The notes: generated by a model from the letters alone, not told the origin. Positions 50,141-60,543 are shown, counted from the stretch's first letter. The stretch is DNA of 64,000 nucleotides from Croceivirga sp. (GCA_028284935.1 JANQQQ010000016.1:274730-338729); one strand, 5' to 3'. A program made the numbers and translations.

Positions 50141-51922
50141 TTAACGGGCGTAATCAATAAGTTTTCTGCGATAAGCGGTCAATAATTTGGACTTGGATAC
50201 AAAGCCCATATATGCTTCATTTCTAATTACCGGTAAGTTCCAAGCCCCACTGTCCTGAAACTTTTTCATCACCTGCTTCATACTATCCGTTTCATAAAAG
50301 ATATGTTCAGGGGCAGCATGCATGTAATCCTTAACGAAGGTACAATCATGTTTCTTGGCATCAAACATAAATTCACGGATGTCATCAAGAAGTACAATCC
50401 CCACCATCCTATTTTCCACCAAAACCGGAAAAATATTTCGGTTGGATTTGGAAACCGATTGGTGCAATAGCTCTCCCAAGGTCATTTCGGGGTGCACCGG
50501 TTTAAAATTGGTTTCGATAACATCATCCAATTGCATTAAGGTCAAGACCGCTTGGTCCTTGTCATGGGTCAAAAGGGCATTTTTTTCGGCCAGTTCCTTG
50601 GTGTAAATGGTATAGTCCAAGGTGTTTTTTGTGATGAGGTACGAAATGGATGCCGTAATCATTAGGGGGACAAAAAGTTCATAGCCTCCCGTGATTTCAG
50701 CAATAAGAAAAATAGCGGTCAGGGGGGCATGAATTACCCCGGCTATTAACCCTGCCATACCAATTAAGGTAAAATTGCTTTCGTTTACCTGAAAACCTAA
50801 TCCAAGATTATTGATGATTTGGGCCACTACATGGCCCAAGGCACTGCCCATGACCATGGTGGGAATAAATACTCCTCCAGCACCGCCAGCGGCAAAAGTG
50901 GTGGTCATGGCTATCGCCTTAAATAGGGTTATCCCAAACAAGAGGGTGATAACAATCCAAATGTTGTCCAAATACTTGTCGAAGGGTGTTTTTCCGAGCG
51001 CACTGATCGTGTTTCCGTCCAAAAGGCTATTGATAAAACCAAATCCTTCCCCGTAGAGCGGAGGAATAAAATACAACATAACGCCAATGGCGATTCCCCC
51101 CACCAATAATTTGTACTTGGGACTTCGAAACCGTTTGAAAAGGGATAAAATCCAAAAGTACATTTTTGTGAAATAGACGGAAGCAACTCCCGTACTTAGC
51201 CCCAATACAATATAGAAAAGCGTGTCGTTCAATTTGAACCCTTCGGATAGCGAAAAACTAAATAGGGTTTCATTACCGAGAAAGAAGTAGGAGGTCAGTA
51301 CCCCTGAAATGGATGCCAGTAACAAGGGCAACACCGATAACATGGTAAGGTCCAAGCTGAATACCTCCACGGCAAAAATAATGGCAGCAATGGGAGATTG
51401 AAAGATGGAGGCAATGGCCCCTGCCGATGCACAGGCAATCAATAAGGATCTTGTCTTGGCCCCGATATGAAAGAAACGACCTAGGTTGGAACTTATGGCC
51501 GCACCGGATTCCACTGCCGGACCCAAAAGTCCTACGGACCCTCCAAAACCAACGGTTAAGGGTGCAGCAATAAGTGGGGAATATATTTTCTTGAGAGCAA
51601 GGATGCCCTTGTTCTTGGAAAGGGAATAAAGAATGGACGAAATGGCATGCCCCAAGGGATGTTTGTTCACGTATTTAACATAGAGGTACACCAAGGTCAA
51701 CCCAATAACGGGTAGGATAAAATACAACTGGTTTTGGGAGATGATGATGCCACGTTCTAGCAGGGCCTCTATAAAATAGGTAAGGTTTTTAAGGGTAACC
51801 GCTACGAGCCCAGCCAAAAATCCAACCAAGACGCTCATTAACTGTATAAAGGTCTTGTTGGAGATATTTTTATATCGCCATTTTAGAAATTTTCGGAGGT
51901 AGATTTTAAGGTTGAATGCCAT
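50141..51922 (-). CDS. ClC family anion channel/transporter with CBS domains
   Basis: A 593-aa protein from the ATG at 51922 (an upstream TTG is less likely). About ten ClC helices span residues 25-430, with a tandem CBS pair at ~440-580. The usual G-S-G-I-P motif is replaced by G-H-A-I-S near 91. The G-R-E-G-P motif reads G131-L-L-G-P135, so the gating/proton glutamate is Leu133. The G-G-V-F-I-P-T-M-V-M-G motif is intact. Loss of the gating glutamate uncouples proton exchange in studied ClCs, so passive anion flow is plausible (inference). The CBS pair may sense nucleotides. Confidence 0.88.
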   Translation of the reverse strand: MAFNLKIYLRKFLKWRYKNISNKTFIQLMSVLVGFLAGLVAVTLKNLTYFIEALLERGIIISQNQLYFILPVIGLTLVYLYVKYVNKHPLGHAISSILYSLSKNKGILALKKIYSPLIAAPLTVGFGGSVGLLGPAVESGAAISSNLGRFFHIGAKTRSLLIACASAGAIASIFQSPIAAIIFAVEVFSLDLTMLSVLPLLLASISGVLTSYFFLGNETLFSFSLSEGFKLNDTLFYIVLGLSTGVASVYFTKMYFWILSLFKRFRSPKYKLLVGGIAIGVMLYFIPPLYGEGFGFINSLLDGNTISALGKTPFDKYLDNIWIVITLLFGITLFKAIAMTTTFAAGGAGGVFIPTMVMGSALGHVVAQIINNLGLGFQVNESNFTLIGMAGLIAGVIHAPLTAIFLIAEITGGYELFVPLMITASISYLITKNTLDYTIYTKELAEKNALLTHDKDQAVLTLMQLDDVIETNFKPVHPEMTLGELLHQSVSKSNRNIFPVLVENRMVGIVLLDDIREFMFDAKKHDCTFVKDYMHAAPEHIFYETDSMKQVMKKFQDSGAWNLPVIRNEAYMGFVSKSKLLTAYRRKLIDYAR

Positions 51923-51943
51923 GCCCAAATCGAATACTTAAAA

Positions 51944-52792
51944 TTACGGTAACAAAGAAGATTTTAACTCCATAATGTCCGTCAAATACATTTGATAGGG
52001 CATCTCTACATAATCATGGTCAAGTCGTAACTGGTTTTTGTAGTCGGATTCGGCTTCATTTAACATAGAAAGGGCTTCCTCTGTTTTGCCTAAATGAAAT
52101 AAACATTTAGCCAAGTAGTATTTTCCTTCGGCTGAAGAAGTGAAATGTAGCTTTATTTTATCAAAATTGGTGATGGCTTCCCTATAGTTCCCAGTTTCAT
52201 AGTATGCGATGCCTCGATAGAGAAACGCCTCCAGTTCTACCCAATCCTCGCCTGTATCCTCCGTTTCTTTTTTGATGTGCTTGTTGAAATAAGCGATGGA
52301 GTTTTCGAAGTCCTTCAATCCCAAATAAGCGATGCCCCGCCAATAATCAACACTGTGCCCTTGCGGATAATCAATGTGTGGGGTTAAGGTGTCTGAGGCA
52401 TTGAAGTCGGCAATCGCCTTTTTATAATCACGGTAAAACATGAGGTAGAGGTAGCCCCGCCACGGCTGCCAAACTTCCGGATGGTATTGAACGGCCTTAT
52501 CAAACAAAGGTTTCCACTCATGAGGCATTCCCCGTTTTAGGTAAGGAACGGAAATTTCCCTCCAAGCCGCTGCATGGGAAGAATCCAGTTTTAAAACGGA
52601 ATCCAATAAGATCATTGCTGTTGGCGACCCTTGTAGAGGGTACCCTTTATTTTCATGGAATTCCGTTTCAAACAATTGAACGGACCGTTTTCTGGCTTCC
52701 TCATCCAATATGTCTTGGGAGGTATCTTGGCAAGAAGTGCCAAAGAACAAACCTAGTGACACGCTAAGGAATAATCTCAAGAATTTGTCCAT
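51944..52792 (-). CDS. TPR lipoprotein
   Basis: A 282-aa protein from the ATG at 52792, with a lipoprotein signal ending in F-G-T-S-C (~residue 20). The body contains about five tetratricopeptide-like helix pairs (A-W-R-E-I-S near 78, G-I-A-Y-L-G-L-K-D-F-E-N-S near 156, G-I-A-Y-Y-E-T-G-N-Y-R-E-A near 195, L-A-K-C-L-F-H-L-G near 232). It probably mediates protein contacts at a membrane surface. The start lies 29 bp inside the preceding gene, so translation is coupled. Function unknown. Confidence 0.82.
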   Translation of the reverse strand: MDKFLRLFLSVSLGLFFGTSCQDTSQDILDEEARKRSVQLFETEFHENKGYPLQGSPTAMILLDSVLKLDSSHAAAWREISVPYLKRGMPHEWKPLFDKAVQYHPEVWQPWRGYLYLMFYRDYKKAIADFNASDTLTPHIDYPQGHSVDYWRGIAYLGLKDFENSIAYFNKHIKKETEDTGEDWVELEAFLYRGIAYYETGNYREAITNFDKIKLHFTSSAEGKYYLAKCLFHLGKTEEALSMLNEAESDYKNQLRLDHDYVEMPYQMYLTDIMELKSSLLP

Positions 52793-53306
52793 TTTCAATT
52801 TTTAAAATCAGATACATATAGGTGTCCACATTCTTACTCCCCTTCCAATGTTCCTTGTTCAAACATAAATGTAAAAGACCATCGACCATATCTTTTTCAA
52901 AATCCGTTTTTTTGTAGTCAAGGTTCAGCTCATTGATTTCATAATCACCTATGTTCCCCTTGCAGTCAATAAGAAATCTTATGCCCAAAAAGCCGGAGTC
53001 ACTAAAGGTGCTCTCTTTGTTAAATCTTGGAATTATGGATTCTTTAAATTGGGTGGGGTTGTTTTTGAATGCATATTTGAAGGCGCTACTGTAAAATCCA
53101 TAGGGCAAAACATCGGGATTGCAACGCCTAAATTCCTTGTCCATGTCGGGATTTGAGGGATCCAGGTATCCGATATGATGGGGATATTTTTGGTTGTTCT
53201 TTTTGCTCCCCTTAAAAACTTCGGAATACCCATTGGTTAGCATTCCTCCAATAAATAAGGTGGTTCCCAATATGGCCCAACCTGTAATTTTCCCCCATTT
53301 TTTCAT
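52764..53306 (-). CDS. TonB C-terminal-like domain protein
   Basis: A 180-aa protein with one N-terminal hydrophobic segment (~8-25). Its C-terminal ~90 residues show the TonB-C-like pattern: G-F-L-G-I-R-F-L-I-D-C-K-G-N-I-G-D-Y-E-I near 105, then a helix and a final strand ending at the C-terminus. It lacks the proline-rich spacer of true TonB, so it is more likely a small relative than an energy transducer. It is co-transcribed with the TPR lipoprotein gene, which it overlaps. Confidence 0.72.
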   Translation of the reverse strand: MKKWGKITGWAILGTTLFIGGMLTNGYSEVFKGSKKNNQKYPHHIGYLDPSNPDMDKEFRRCNPDVLPYGFYSSAFKYAFKNNPTQFKESIIPRFNKESTFSDSGFLGIRFLIDCKGNIGDYEINELNLDYKKTDFEKDMVDGLLHLCLNKEHWKGSKNVDTYMYLILKIENGQILEIIP

Positions 53307-53414
53307 GGATTAGGAAGTTAATAAGAATTTAGCTACTTCAATACACTTTGTTTTGTTCCATACGACATTCTAGACGCGATTGAGGTCTTGAATGATAGAA
53401 ATTAAACAAACTAC

Positions 53415-55166
53415 CTATTCCAAATCCAACTTCAGGTGCAGCTCTTCCAATTGGGCTGCGTCAATGGTCGCTGGGGCATCAATCATCACATCGCGTCCAC
53501 TATTATTTTTTGGGAAGGCAATAAAATCGCGAATGGTTTCCTGTCCCCCTAAAATGGCCACCAAACGGTCAAGCCCAAACGCGATACCGCCGTGGGGTGG
53601 CGCACCGTATTGGAAGGCATCCATCAAAAAACCGAACTGGGCTTTGGCTTCTTCCTGTGTAAACCCTAGATGTTTGAACATGATGGCCTGGGTTTCCTTG
53701 TCATGGATACGGATGGAGCCACCACCAATTTCGTTGCCATTCAATACCAAGTCATACGCATTGGCCCTAACAGCACCTGGATCTTGGTCGAGCAGTTCCA
53801 ATTGTCCAGGTTTTGGTGATGTAAAGGGATGGTGCATGGCATGGTAATGTCCAGTTTCCCCATCCAATTCCAACAAAGGGAAATCAACTACCCAGAGTGG
53901 GGCAAATTCATCTGGTTTTCGTAAACCCAAGCGTTCGGCCAGTTCCATACGCAAGGCACTGAGTTGAGAACGCGTTGTATTGGTTTCTCCGGAAAGCACC
54001 AAAATCAAATCCCCCGTTTCGGCTCCAGTGACTTTGGCCCAATGTGCTAGATCATCCTGGTCATAGAATTTATCTACCGATGATTTATAACTTCCATCGT
54101 CATTGCATCGGCAATAGACCATGCCCTTGGCACCCACTTGGGGTCGTTTTACCCAATCAATAAGGTTGTCAATTTCTTTACGCGTAAATGCATTTCCTCC
54201 GGGTACGGATAAACCTACTACTAATTCCGCAGAGTTGAAGACATTGAAATCCTTATGTTGGGCCACTTGATTCAATTCCCCAAATTCCATCCCAAAGCGG
54301 ATATCCGGTTTATCGTTCCCATAGCGTTTCATGGCATCATCAAAGGTCATTCTGGGGAAGCTCTCGATCTCCACTCCTTTAATTTCCTTGAGCAGGTGTT
54401 TGGTCAATCCCTCAAAGGCATTTAAAACGTCCTCTTGCTCCACGAAAGCCATCTCACAGTCGATTTGTGTAAATTCTGGCTGGCGGTCGGCCCGTAGATC
54501 CTCGTCCCTAAAACACTTTACAATTTGAAAGTACTTATCCATTCCTCCCACCATCAACAATTGCTTAAAGGTCTGAGGTGATTGGGGTAGCGCATAAAAC
54601 TGCCCTTCGTTCATTCTACTGGGTACCAAGAAGTCCCGAGCTCCCTCTGGGGTTGACTTGATTAAATAAGGGGTTTCCACTTCAATAAAGCCTTGGTCCG
54701 AAAGGTATTTCCGCACCTCCATCGTCACCTTATGACGAAAGATAAGGTTGTTTTTTACAGGATTTCGCCTAATATCCAAATAGCGGTACTGCATGCGCAG
54801 TTCTTCACCGCCATCGGTTTCATCTTCAATGGTGAAGGGCGGTAGTAGCGCTTCATTCAGTACCGTAAGTTCAGTCACCAATACCTCAATGTCGCCAGTT
54901 GGGAGGTTAGGATTTTTTGAAGCTCTTTCAATGACCTTTCCTTTTACCTGGATGACGGTTTCGCGACCCAATTTTCTGGTATTTTCCAAAAGGTCCGTTG
55001 AAGTACGTTCCTCATCAAAAACCAATTGGGTAATACCATATCTATCCCTAAGGTCGATCCATACCACAAAACCTTTGTCGCGCTGTTTTGAAATCCAACC
55101 GCTGAGTACAACATTTTTGTCAGTATGCGATAAACGAAGTTCACCGCAAGTATGGGTTCGGTACAT
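53415..55166 (-). CDS. aspS: Aspartyl-tRNA synthetase
   Basis: A 583-aa class II synthetase charging tRNA-Asp. It starts at the ATG at 55166 ([10 protein letters not shown]). The N-terminal OB anticodon-binding domain, the catalytic core with motif 2 ([18 protein letters not shown] near 215), the bacterial GAD insertion (~300-400) and motif 3 (G-G-I-A-F-G-L-D-R near 530) are intact. In-frame upstream extension to 55295 has no homology and is rejected. Essential gene. Confidence 0.95.
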   Translation of the reverse strand: MYRTHTCGELRLSHTDKNVVLSGWISKQRDKGFVVWIDLRDRYGITQLVFDEERTSTDLLENTRKLGRETVIQVKGKVIERASKNPNLPTGDIEVLVTELTVLNEALLPPFTIEDETDGGEELRMQYRYLDIRRNPVKNNLIFRHKVTMEVRKYLSDQGFIEVETPYLIKSTPEGARDFLVPSRMNEGQFYALPQSPQTFKQLLMVGGMDKYFQIVKCFRDEDLRADRQPEFTQIDCEMAFVEQEDVLNAFEGLTKHLLKEIKGVEIESFPRMTFDDAMKRYGNDKPDIRFGMEFGELNQVAQHKDFNVFNSAELVVGLSVPGGNAFTRKEIDNLIDWVKRPQVGAKGMVYCRCNDDGSYKSSVDKFYDQDDLAHWAKVTGAETGDLILVLSGETNTTRSQLSALRMELAERLGLRKPDEFAPLWVVDFPLLELDGETGHYHAMHHPFTSPKPGQLELLDQDPGAVRANAYDLVLNGNEIGGGSIRIHDKETQAIMFKHLGFTQEEAKAQFGFLMDAFQYGAPPHGGIAFGLDRLVAILGGQETIRDFIAFPKNNSGRDVMIDAPATIDAAQLEELHLKLDLE

Positions 55167-55390
55167 AAAAACAAATTTTAATGGACAAAGGTAATGAGTT
55201 CCTGTCTTGTGCTGTTGAAAAAATACTAATGAAGGCGGTGTGTCATTATATCCCAATAAAAAGTATTTTATCGAGGGAGTCCAAGTGGAAAGCAAAACAT
55301 GAGAAATATCATGTTGTTGTAAATCAGTATGTTGTATTTTTAATGTAAATTAATTGTAAACAAAAAGTTTATAAAAAGTAAAATAAACTT

Positions 55391-55398
55391 TATATTTG
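55391..55398 (+). promoter_or_regulatory. Possible -7 promoter box of the MORN gene
   Basis: TATATTTG matches TAnnTTTG. It lies 42 bp upstream of the start codon at 55441 in a very AT-rich region. No clear TTTG -33 box is at the right distance, so this is a tentative call. Confidence 0.35.
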
Positions 55399-55440
55399 TG
55401 TCGTTATTGTTATTGGAACAATGTTTAAAACCCATATATT

Positions 55441-55788
55441 ATGAAAAAAGCAGTACTCATTTTGATGGCTTTTTGTTCAGCATATATGTATTCACAAGAT
55501 ACTAAACCCACCTTCGAAAAGGATGGGGAGATGGTCAAGGCAACCTATTTTCATGACAATGGGGAAATTGCCCAAGTAGGATATATGCTCAATGGAAAAT
55601 TACATGGCGATTGGATCATGTACAGTGCCGAAGGAATTAAAATCGCTTCAGGAAAGTATATCGCTGGCGTGAAACAGGGAATTTGGTATTTCTATGAAGG
55701 AGATATGGTAAAAGAAGTCGAATTTGTAGATAATAAGATTGCCGCTGTTCGCGATTGGAATGCTTCTGATGGCGTAACGGTCAATTAA
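55441..55788 (+). CDS. Exported MORN-repeat protein (YwqK-like)
   Basis: A 115-aa protein with a signal peptide (to ~Y-M-Y-S-Q, residue 20), then MORN-like repeats (Y-F-H-D-N-G-E-I-A-Q-V-G-Y, L-N-G-K-L-H-G-D-W-I, Y-S-A-E-G-I-K-I-A-S-G, Y-I-A-G-V-K-Q-G-I-W-Y-F-Y). Similar short proteins are annotated as YwqK-family antitoxins, but secretion argues against a classic antitoxin here. No toxin gene is adjacent. It is monocistronic with a strong terminator. Confidence 0.8.
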   Translation: MKKAVLILMAFCSAYMYSQDTKPTFEKDGEMVKATYFHDNGEIAQVGYMLNGKLHGDWIMYSAEGIKIASGKYIAGVKQGIWYFYEGDMVKEVEFVDNKIAAVRDWNASDGVTVN

Positions 55789-55802
55789 CGGATTAGATTC
55801 TA

Positions 55803-55840
55803 AAAAAAAGCCCCTGACCATATGATCAGGGGCTTTTTTT
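55803..55840. terminator. Bidirectional terminator
   Basis: AGCCCCTGA / TCAGGGGCT forms a perfect 9-bp stem (55809-55817 and 55826-55834), flanked by an A run on the left and a T run on the right. It serves both the MORN gene and the convergent RND efflux operon. Confidence 0.85.
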
Positions 55841-58800
55841 ATGCTGCAATATCCAGCTTTTCTTTTTTCTGTTGACTTTTGGAATGGCTTCCCCGTAGTC
55901 GAATTTTAATCCTGTAAACGATATTGAACAGTACCGGAACAATGATTAAGGTTAGGAACGTTGCTACGATGAGTCCGAAGATAACGGTCCATGCCAAGGG
56001 ACCCCAGAAAATCACGTTGTCCCCACCCACGTAGACTTGAGGGTCGAAACGGCCAAACAGGCTGATAAAGTTGATATTCAATCCCGTTGCCAAAGGGATC
56101 AATCCCAATACAGTGGTTACAGCAGTTAGGATAACAGGCCGTAGACGTGCCTTCCCCCCTTTAATAATGGATTCCGTTACTTCCTCTAAGGTCAACAGCT
56201 CGTCATCCGATATGCCTAAGGTCACTTTTTTCCGATCGATCAATATCTGTGTGTAATCTAATAAAACTACCCCGTTATTGACAACAATTCCCGCCAATGA
56301 GATAATACCCATCATGGTCATCATAATCACAAAAGGCCAGCCCGTGGCAACAAGACCACCAAAGACACCAATAAAGCTCAAGAAAATCGCCGTCATGATT
56401 ATAGCCGGTTTTGAAACGCTACCAAATTGGAATACTAAAATGAGCATGATCAAACCCAATCCAGAGAAAAAAGCACCCATTAAGAAGGTCTGTTGTTTGG
56501 CTTGTTCTTCCAACTCCCCCGTGTAGTCAATTTTAACCCCTTCAGGCATGCCCTTAAAGTTTTCCATCTCTTTTTTGATCTGGTCGACAATGATTTGGGC
56601 ATTACCACCAGGTTTTAGCCCGGAATACACCGTAACCACCCGTTCTCCATTAATATGCTTTATGGCATTGAATGAGGAGGTATTTTTTCGCGATGCAACC
56701 GCTGAAATTGGAATTTCCTTGATTTGACCTGTGGCTTGATCCCTAAAGATCATATTCTGGTTGAAGAGTGCACTGGTATTATAGCGAAGGTCTTCATTGA
56801 AACGCACATTAATATCATAATCTTCTCCGTCCTTCTTGTACACCCCAGCCTTGTCACCAAAAAGGGATCGACGTAATTGTTGTCCGACTTGCCCTACCGA
56901 TACCCCCAATTCCCCGGCTTTTTGTCGGTCAACAATGACTTCCATTCCGGGGCTGCCCTTATTGACGTCTACTTTAAGCCCTTCCATGCCATCAATGCTT
57001 TTTGAATTGATGAACGTTCGCATACGTTCCGCTACACTGATCAAGGTATCATAGTTTTGTCCTATCAGTTCAACGTTGACAGGATATCCTGCAGGCGGTC
57101 CAACGGCATCCTTTTCTACGGATATGGTCACTCCGGGATAGACATCGGCCAGGGCATTTTGAATCCTAAAACGAAGTTGTTCGGTATCCAAGCCTTCCCT
57201 AAACTTGAACTCTTGCATGGAAAGGGTAATCTTACCACGATGGGGCATTTCGGCTGCGGAACCTCCTTCGGTAAAAGGGTTTTCAGCTCCTTTACCCACC
57301 TGAGAGACCCCTGTATCCACCAAATAGTTGACACCATCCGGTTTTATATATTGCTCGTCATCTATGATATTGTAAACACGTTCTTCAATATCCTTGGTGA
57401 GCATGTTGGTCTTTTCGATATCGGTACCTTGTGGATACTCTATATATACAAAGATTTCTTTCGGTGTGTTATCAGGAAAAAACTCCACTTTTGTCCGCTG
57501 ACTTATTGTTGACCCTGCAAATGAGCCTATTGCTGCAATTAGCAATAGTATGGTTAGGCCAAAATACAAGTAAACATTTCTTCCTTTTAGGGCACCTTTC
57601 AATTGTTTTTCGTAAAGATCTTCAAATCTGGTCAATATGTTTTTCTGGAAATAGATCGACCATTTTTTCAAAAAGTATTTGTAAATCCAAAACAATCCAG
57701 CTACGACAATCATTAAGGTTCCTAAGCCTCGTATCGATCCGCCAATAAAGAAAATGAACAATCCGAATCCAACCAATATCAGTGTCAATCGAATAAGCTG
57801 TTTTCTGGTAAGTTCCTTTTCCCCTATTTCCATGAATTGGGAAACCAGCATGGAGTTCATAAAAATGGCGACGAATAACGAGGATCCCAAAACAACGGAA
57901 AGGGTTATGGGAAAATAAATCATAAACTCTCCCATGATACCTGGCCACATTCCCAGCGGCACAAAAGCTGCCACAGTCGTAGCCGTGGAGATAATGATAG
58001 GAATGGCAATTTCACCAATCCCTTTCTTGGCGGCCTCTTTTCGTGACATGCCATCTTTTTCCATCAATCGATAGACGTTTTCCACGACTACCACCCCGTT
58101 GTCCACTAACATTCCGAGCCCCATGATCAACCCAAATAAAATCATGGTGTTCATGGTATAGCCCAATGCAGAAAGGATCATGAACGACATGAACATGGAC
58201 ATGGGTATCGCAAACCCCACAAAAAGGGCATTTCTGAATCCTAGGAAGAACATCAAAACGGTGACGACCAATATGATACCGAAGATGATGTTATTCACTA
58301 AATCATCCACTTGGTTCAAGGTGCTACTGCTGCTGTCATTCGCGAAAGAAATCTGTAGGTCTTCCGGCAAATATCCTTTTTGCGCTTCGGCTACGATGTC
58401 ACGGATTTTTTCAATGGCGATGACGTCATTTTTACCCGAACGTTTTTTGATATCGAGCATGACCACACTTTGACCCATTTCTCGGGCGTAGGTGTTTTTG
58501 TCTTCTTCGGCAAACGTAACTTGGGCAATATCTTTGAGATACACCGTACCATCTTCTGATTTCACCACAAAATCGTTCAATTCTGATGGTTGCTCAATTT
58601 CACCTGTAATACGAATGGTTCTGCGCTGACCGCTGGTAATTAAATTACCGGCTGACATGGTCATGTTGCCATTACCTATGGCTTGAATGATATTGTCAAA
58701 ATTGACTTTCGCCGCCATCATTTTATTGATGTCCACGGCAACTTCCACTTCTTTGTCTTGGGCCCCACGAATATCCACTTGCTTGATTTCATCAAGATTT

Positions 58801-59342
58801 TCAATCTCATCTTCCAGATATTCAGCGTATTCCTTGAGCTTTTCAACTGGGTAATCCCCCTTGATATTCACATTAAGGATAGGAAAGGATTCGGCCAGGT
58901 TAAGGTCAAAAACATTGGGTTCTACCTTGGCACCATTGAAAACCGGCCAATCCTCACTGGCCTTTTCAACGTCCACTTCATCTTTCACCTCTTGCTTTGC
59001 ATCCTCAACAGTGATATCCTCGTCAAATTCCACTACGATCATGGAATAGTCCTCTTGTGAGGTAGAGGTCATCTCAACAAAATTGCTCACGTCCTTTAGC
59101 CTATCTTCAAGAGGATCGGTCACCAATCGCTCCATGTCCTCAGCCGTATTCCCGGGATAAATGGTGCTTACATAAATTTTGGTTTCCACCGCTTCAGGAA
59201 ATTCCTCCCTTGGCATGGCAAAGTAGGAGGATATCCCGGTGAACAAAAAGATGGCAGTCATTACATAGATAACGGAAGGGTTATCTATAGCCCAAGATGA
59301 AAGGCGAAACTCTTTGTTGGCGTTCTTTTTGGCTTTTTCCAT
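55839..59342 (-). CDS. RND family efflux permease (inner-membrane pump)
   Basis: An 1167-aa HAE1-like resistance-nodulation-division transporter. The two halves each show a periplasmic porter region and six main helices. Key charged residues include G-L-I-M-G-L-G-M-L-V-D-N-G-V-V-V-V-E-N (TM4, ~398-416). It is ~100-130 residues longer than standard AcrB-type proteins. The extra length includes a segment at ~505-560 with two additional hydrophobic helices between the halves (L-I-L-V-G-F-G-L-F-I-F-F-I-G-G). It is the last gene of a four-gene efflux operon. Substrate unknown. Confidence 0.92.
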   Translation of the reverse strand: MEKAKKNANKEFRLSSWAIDNPSVIYVMTAIFLFTGISSYFAMPREEFPEAVETKIYVSTIYPGNTAEDMERLVTDPLEDRLKDVSNFVEMTSTSQEDYSMIVVEFDEDITVEDAKQEVKDEVDVEKASEDWPVFNGAKVEPNVFDLNLAESFPILNVNIKGDYPVEKLKEYAEYLEDEIENLDEIKQVDIRGAQDKEVEVAVDINKMMAAKVNFDNIIQAIGNGNMTMSAGNLITSGQRRTIRITGEIEQPSELNDFVVKSEDGTVYLKDIAQVTFAEEDKNTYAREMGQSVVMLDIKKRSGKNDVIAIEKIRDIVAEAQKGYLPEDLQISFANDSSSSTLNQVDDLVNNIIFGIILVVTVLMFFLGFRNALFVGFAIPMSMFMSFMILSALGYTMNTMILFGLIMGLGMLVDNGVVVVENVYRLMEKDGMSRKEAAKKGIGEIAIPIIISTATTVAAFVPLGMWPGIMGEFMIYFPITLSVVLGSSLFVAIFMNSMLVSQFMEIGEKELTRKQLIRLTLILVGFGLFIFFIGGSIRGLGTLMIVVAGLFWIYKYFLKKWSIYFQKNILTRFEDLYEKQLKGALKGRNVYLYFGLTILLLIAAIGSFAGSTISQRTKVEFFPDNTPKEIFVYIEYPQGTDIEKTNMLTKDIEERVYNIIDDEQYIKPDGVNYLVDTGVSQVGKGAENPFTEGGSAAEMPHRGKITLSMQEFKFREGLDTEQLRFRIQNALADVYPGVTISVEKDAVGPPAGYPVNVELIGQNYDTLISVAERMRTFINSKSIDGMEGLKVDVNKGSPGMEVIVDRQKAGELGVSVGQVGQQLRRSLFGDKAGVYKKDGEDYDINVRFNEDLRYNTSALFNQNMIFRDQATGQIKEIPISAVASRKNTSSFNAIKHINGERVVTVYSGLKPGGNAQIIVDQIKKEMENFKGMPEGVKIDYTGELEEQAKQQTFLMGAFFSGLGLIMLILVFQFGSVSKPAIIMTAIFLSFIGVFGGLVATGWPFVIMMTMMGIISLAGIVVNNGVVLLDYTQILIDRKKVTLGISDDELLTLEEVTESIIKGGKARLRPVILTAVTTVLGLIPLATGLNINFISLFGRFDPQVYVGGDNVIFWGPLAWTVIFGLIVATFLTLIIVPVLFNIVYRIKIRLRGSHSKSQQKKEKLDIAA

Positions 59343-59345
59343 GTC

Positions 59346-60533
59346 CTAGTTGTTGACAGTTTTTGTTGAGTCAAGTACCTTTACTGGTTGATTGTCCCTA
59401 ACACTTCGGGCACCCTCAATGATGATTTGATCACCAGCTTTTAAGCCTGATACCACTTCAACGATATCCCCTTGGGTCTTGCCCAGTTGAATTATTGATC
59501 GTTGGGAAATCATACCTGTTCCGGCATTATCGGGTTTGGTAATGTACACGTATTGCTCTCCTGTGGCATTTTCTGAGACCACACTTTGTGGAATTAAAAT
59601 TGCCTCTTCACTGCTATAGTCGTTGATTTTGGCAATTGCGGTTAGATTGGGCTTGATTTGCCCATTTTTATTGGGAACCGGGATTTCAATGCGAAAGGAA
59701 CGATTTCCAGGATTAATAAAATTACCGGTTTGGCGAATCGTGGTTTGTACCGATTGGCCTAGGACCGGAAAATAAACTTCCACGGTTTTTCCTGGAATAA
59801 TGTTTCCTAAATGGGCTTCAGGGACATCAACTTCCACATGCATGTTGGAAAGGTTGACAATCCTGAAAACCTCTGATCCAGGTCCAGGGCTAACCACGGT
59901 ACCCTGATCCTTTATGATTTCATCCACAATACCGGAAAAAGGGGCACGTATGGAGGATTTGGCCACCTGACTTTCCAATTGTTTTACAGCACTTTCCTGA
60001 GCTTCAAATTGCGACTTGGCCTGTAAGTATTGGATTTCCGAACCTATGTTTTGATTCCACAACCGTTCTTGACGTTCAAAAGTTGTTTTCGCCAACGCCA
60101 GTTGTGTCTTCAATTGTGCCAATTGACTGGAAAGACCACCGTCATCTATAGATGCCAAAAGTTGCCCTTTACCAACACGCTGCCCTTCTTTCACATATAT
60201 TTTAAAAAGCGTACCCGGCATTTCTGGGTAGACCAAAACATTTTGATCGGTCATGACATCGCCCTGCAGTTCCAAGTAATGGTCAAACATTTGAGCTTGG
60301 ACATTCATGGTTGTCACTAAAGGCAATTTGGCGTTATCGTCCAATTCTGCAATGGCGTCATCCAGCAATTTGACCTGGTCTTCCAAAGACTTCAGTTCCT
60401 TGGTCAAATCTGCCCGTTTTGAACGGATGGCTTCCAAATCATTGCTGCTGACCACATCTTCCACAGAAGTGTTTCCACCTCCACACGAGACGAGGACCAT
60501 TGTTAGTGTGATAAGGGATAGTATTTTTTTCAT
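59346..60533 (-). CDS. RND efflux periplasmic adaptor (membrane fusion) lipoprotein
   Basis: A 395-aa protein with a lipoprotein signal (V-L-V-S-C-G-G-G). Next comes a coiled-coil segment near the start (~35-65), a lipoyl/biotinyl-like domain, a second helical hairpin (~130-190, Q-L-A-Q-L-K-T-Q-L-A-L-A-K-T) and the barrel and membrane-proximal domains (G-L-K-A-G-D-Q-I-I-I-E-G near 365). It bridges the pump and outer-membrane channel. Spacing is 3 bp to the pump gene. Confidence 0.92.
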   Translation of the reverse strand: MKKILSLITLTMVLVSCGGGNTSVEDVVSSNDLEAIRSKRADLTKELKSLEDQVKLLDDAIAELDDNAKLPLVTTMNVQAQMFDHYLELQGDVMTDQNVLVYPEMPGTLFKIYVKEGQRVGKGQLLASIDDGGLSSQLAQLKTQLALAKTTFERQERLWNQNIGSEIQYLQAKSQFEAQESAVKQLESQVAKSSIRAPFSGIVDEIIKDQGTVVSPGPGSEVFRIVNLSNMHVEVDVPEAHLGNIIPGKTVEVYFPVLGQSVQTTIRQTGNFINPGNRSFRIEIPVPNKNGQIKPNLTAIAKINDYSSEEAILIPQSVVSENATGEQYVYITKPDNAGTGMISQRSIIQLGKTQGDIVEVVSGLKAGDQIIIEGARSVRDNQPVKVLDSTKTVNN

Positions 60534-60543
60534 TTTGATTGAT

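Noticed and set aside
53392-53847. A plus-strand frame overlapping the end of aspS
   Set aside because: Antisense to the conserved C-terminal part of aspartyl-tRNA synthetase.
55441-55788. MORN protein as part of a toxin-antitoxin pair
   Set aside because: It has a signal peptide and no partner gene beside it; a strong terminator isolates it.
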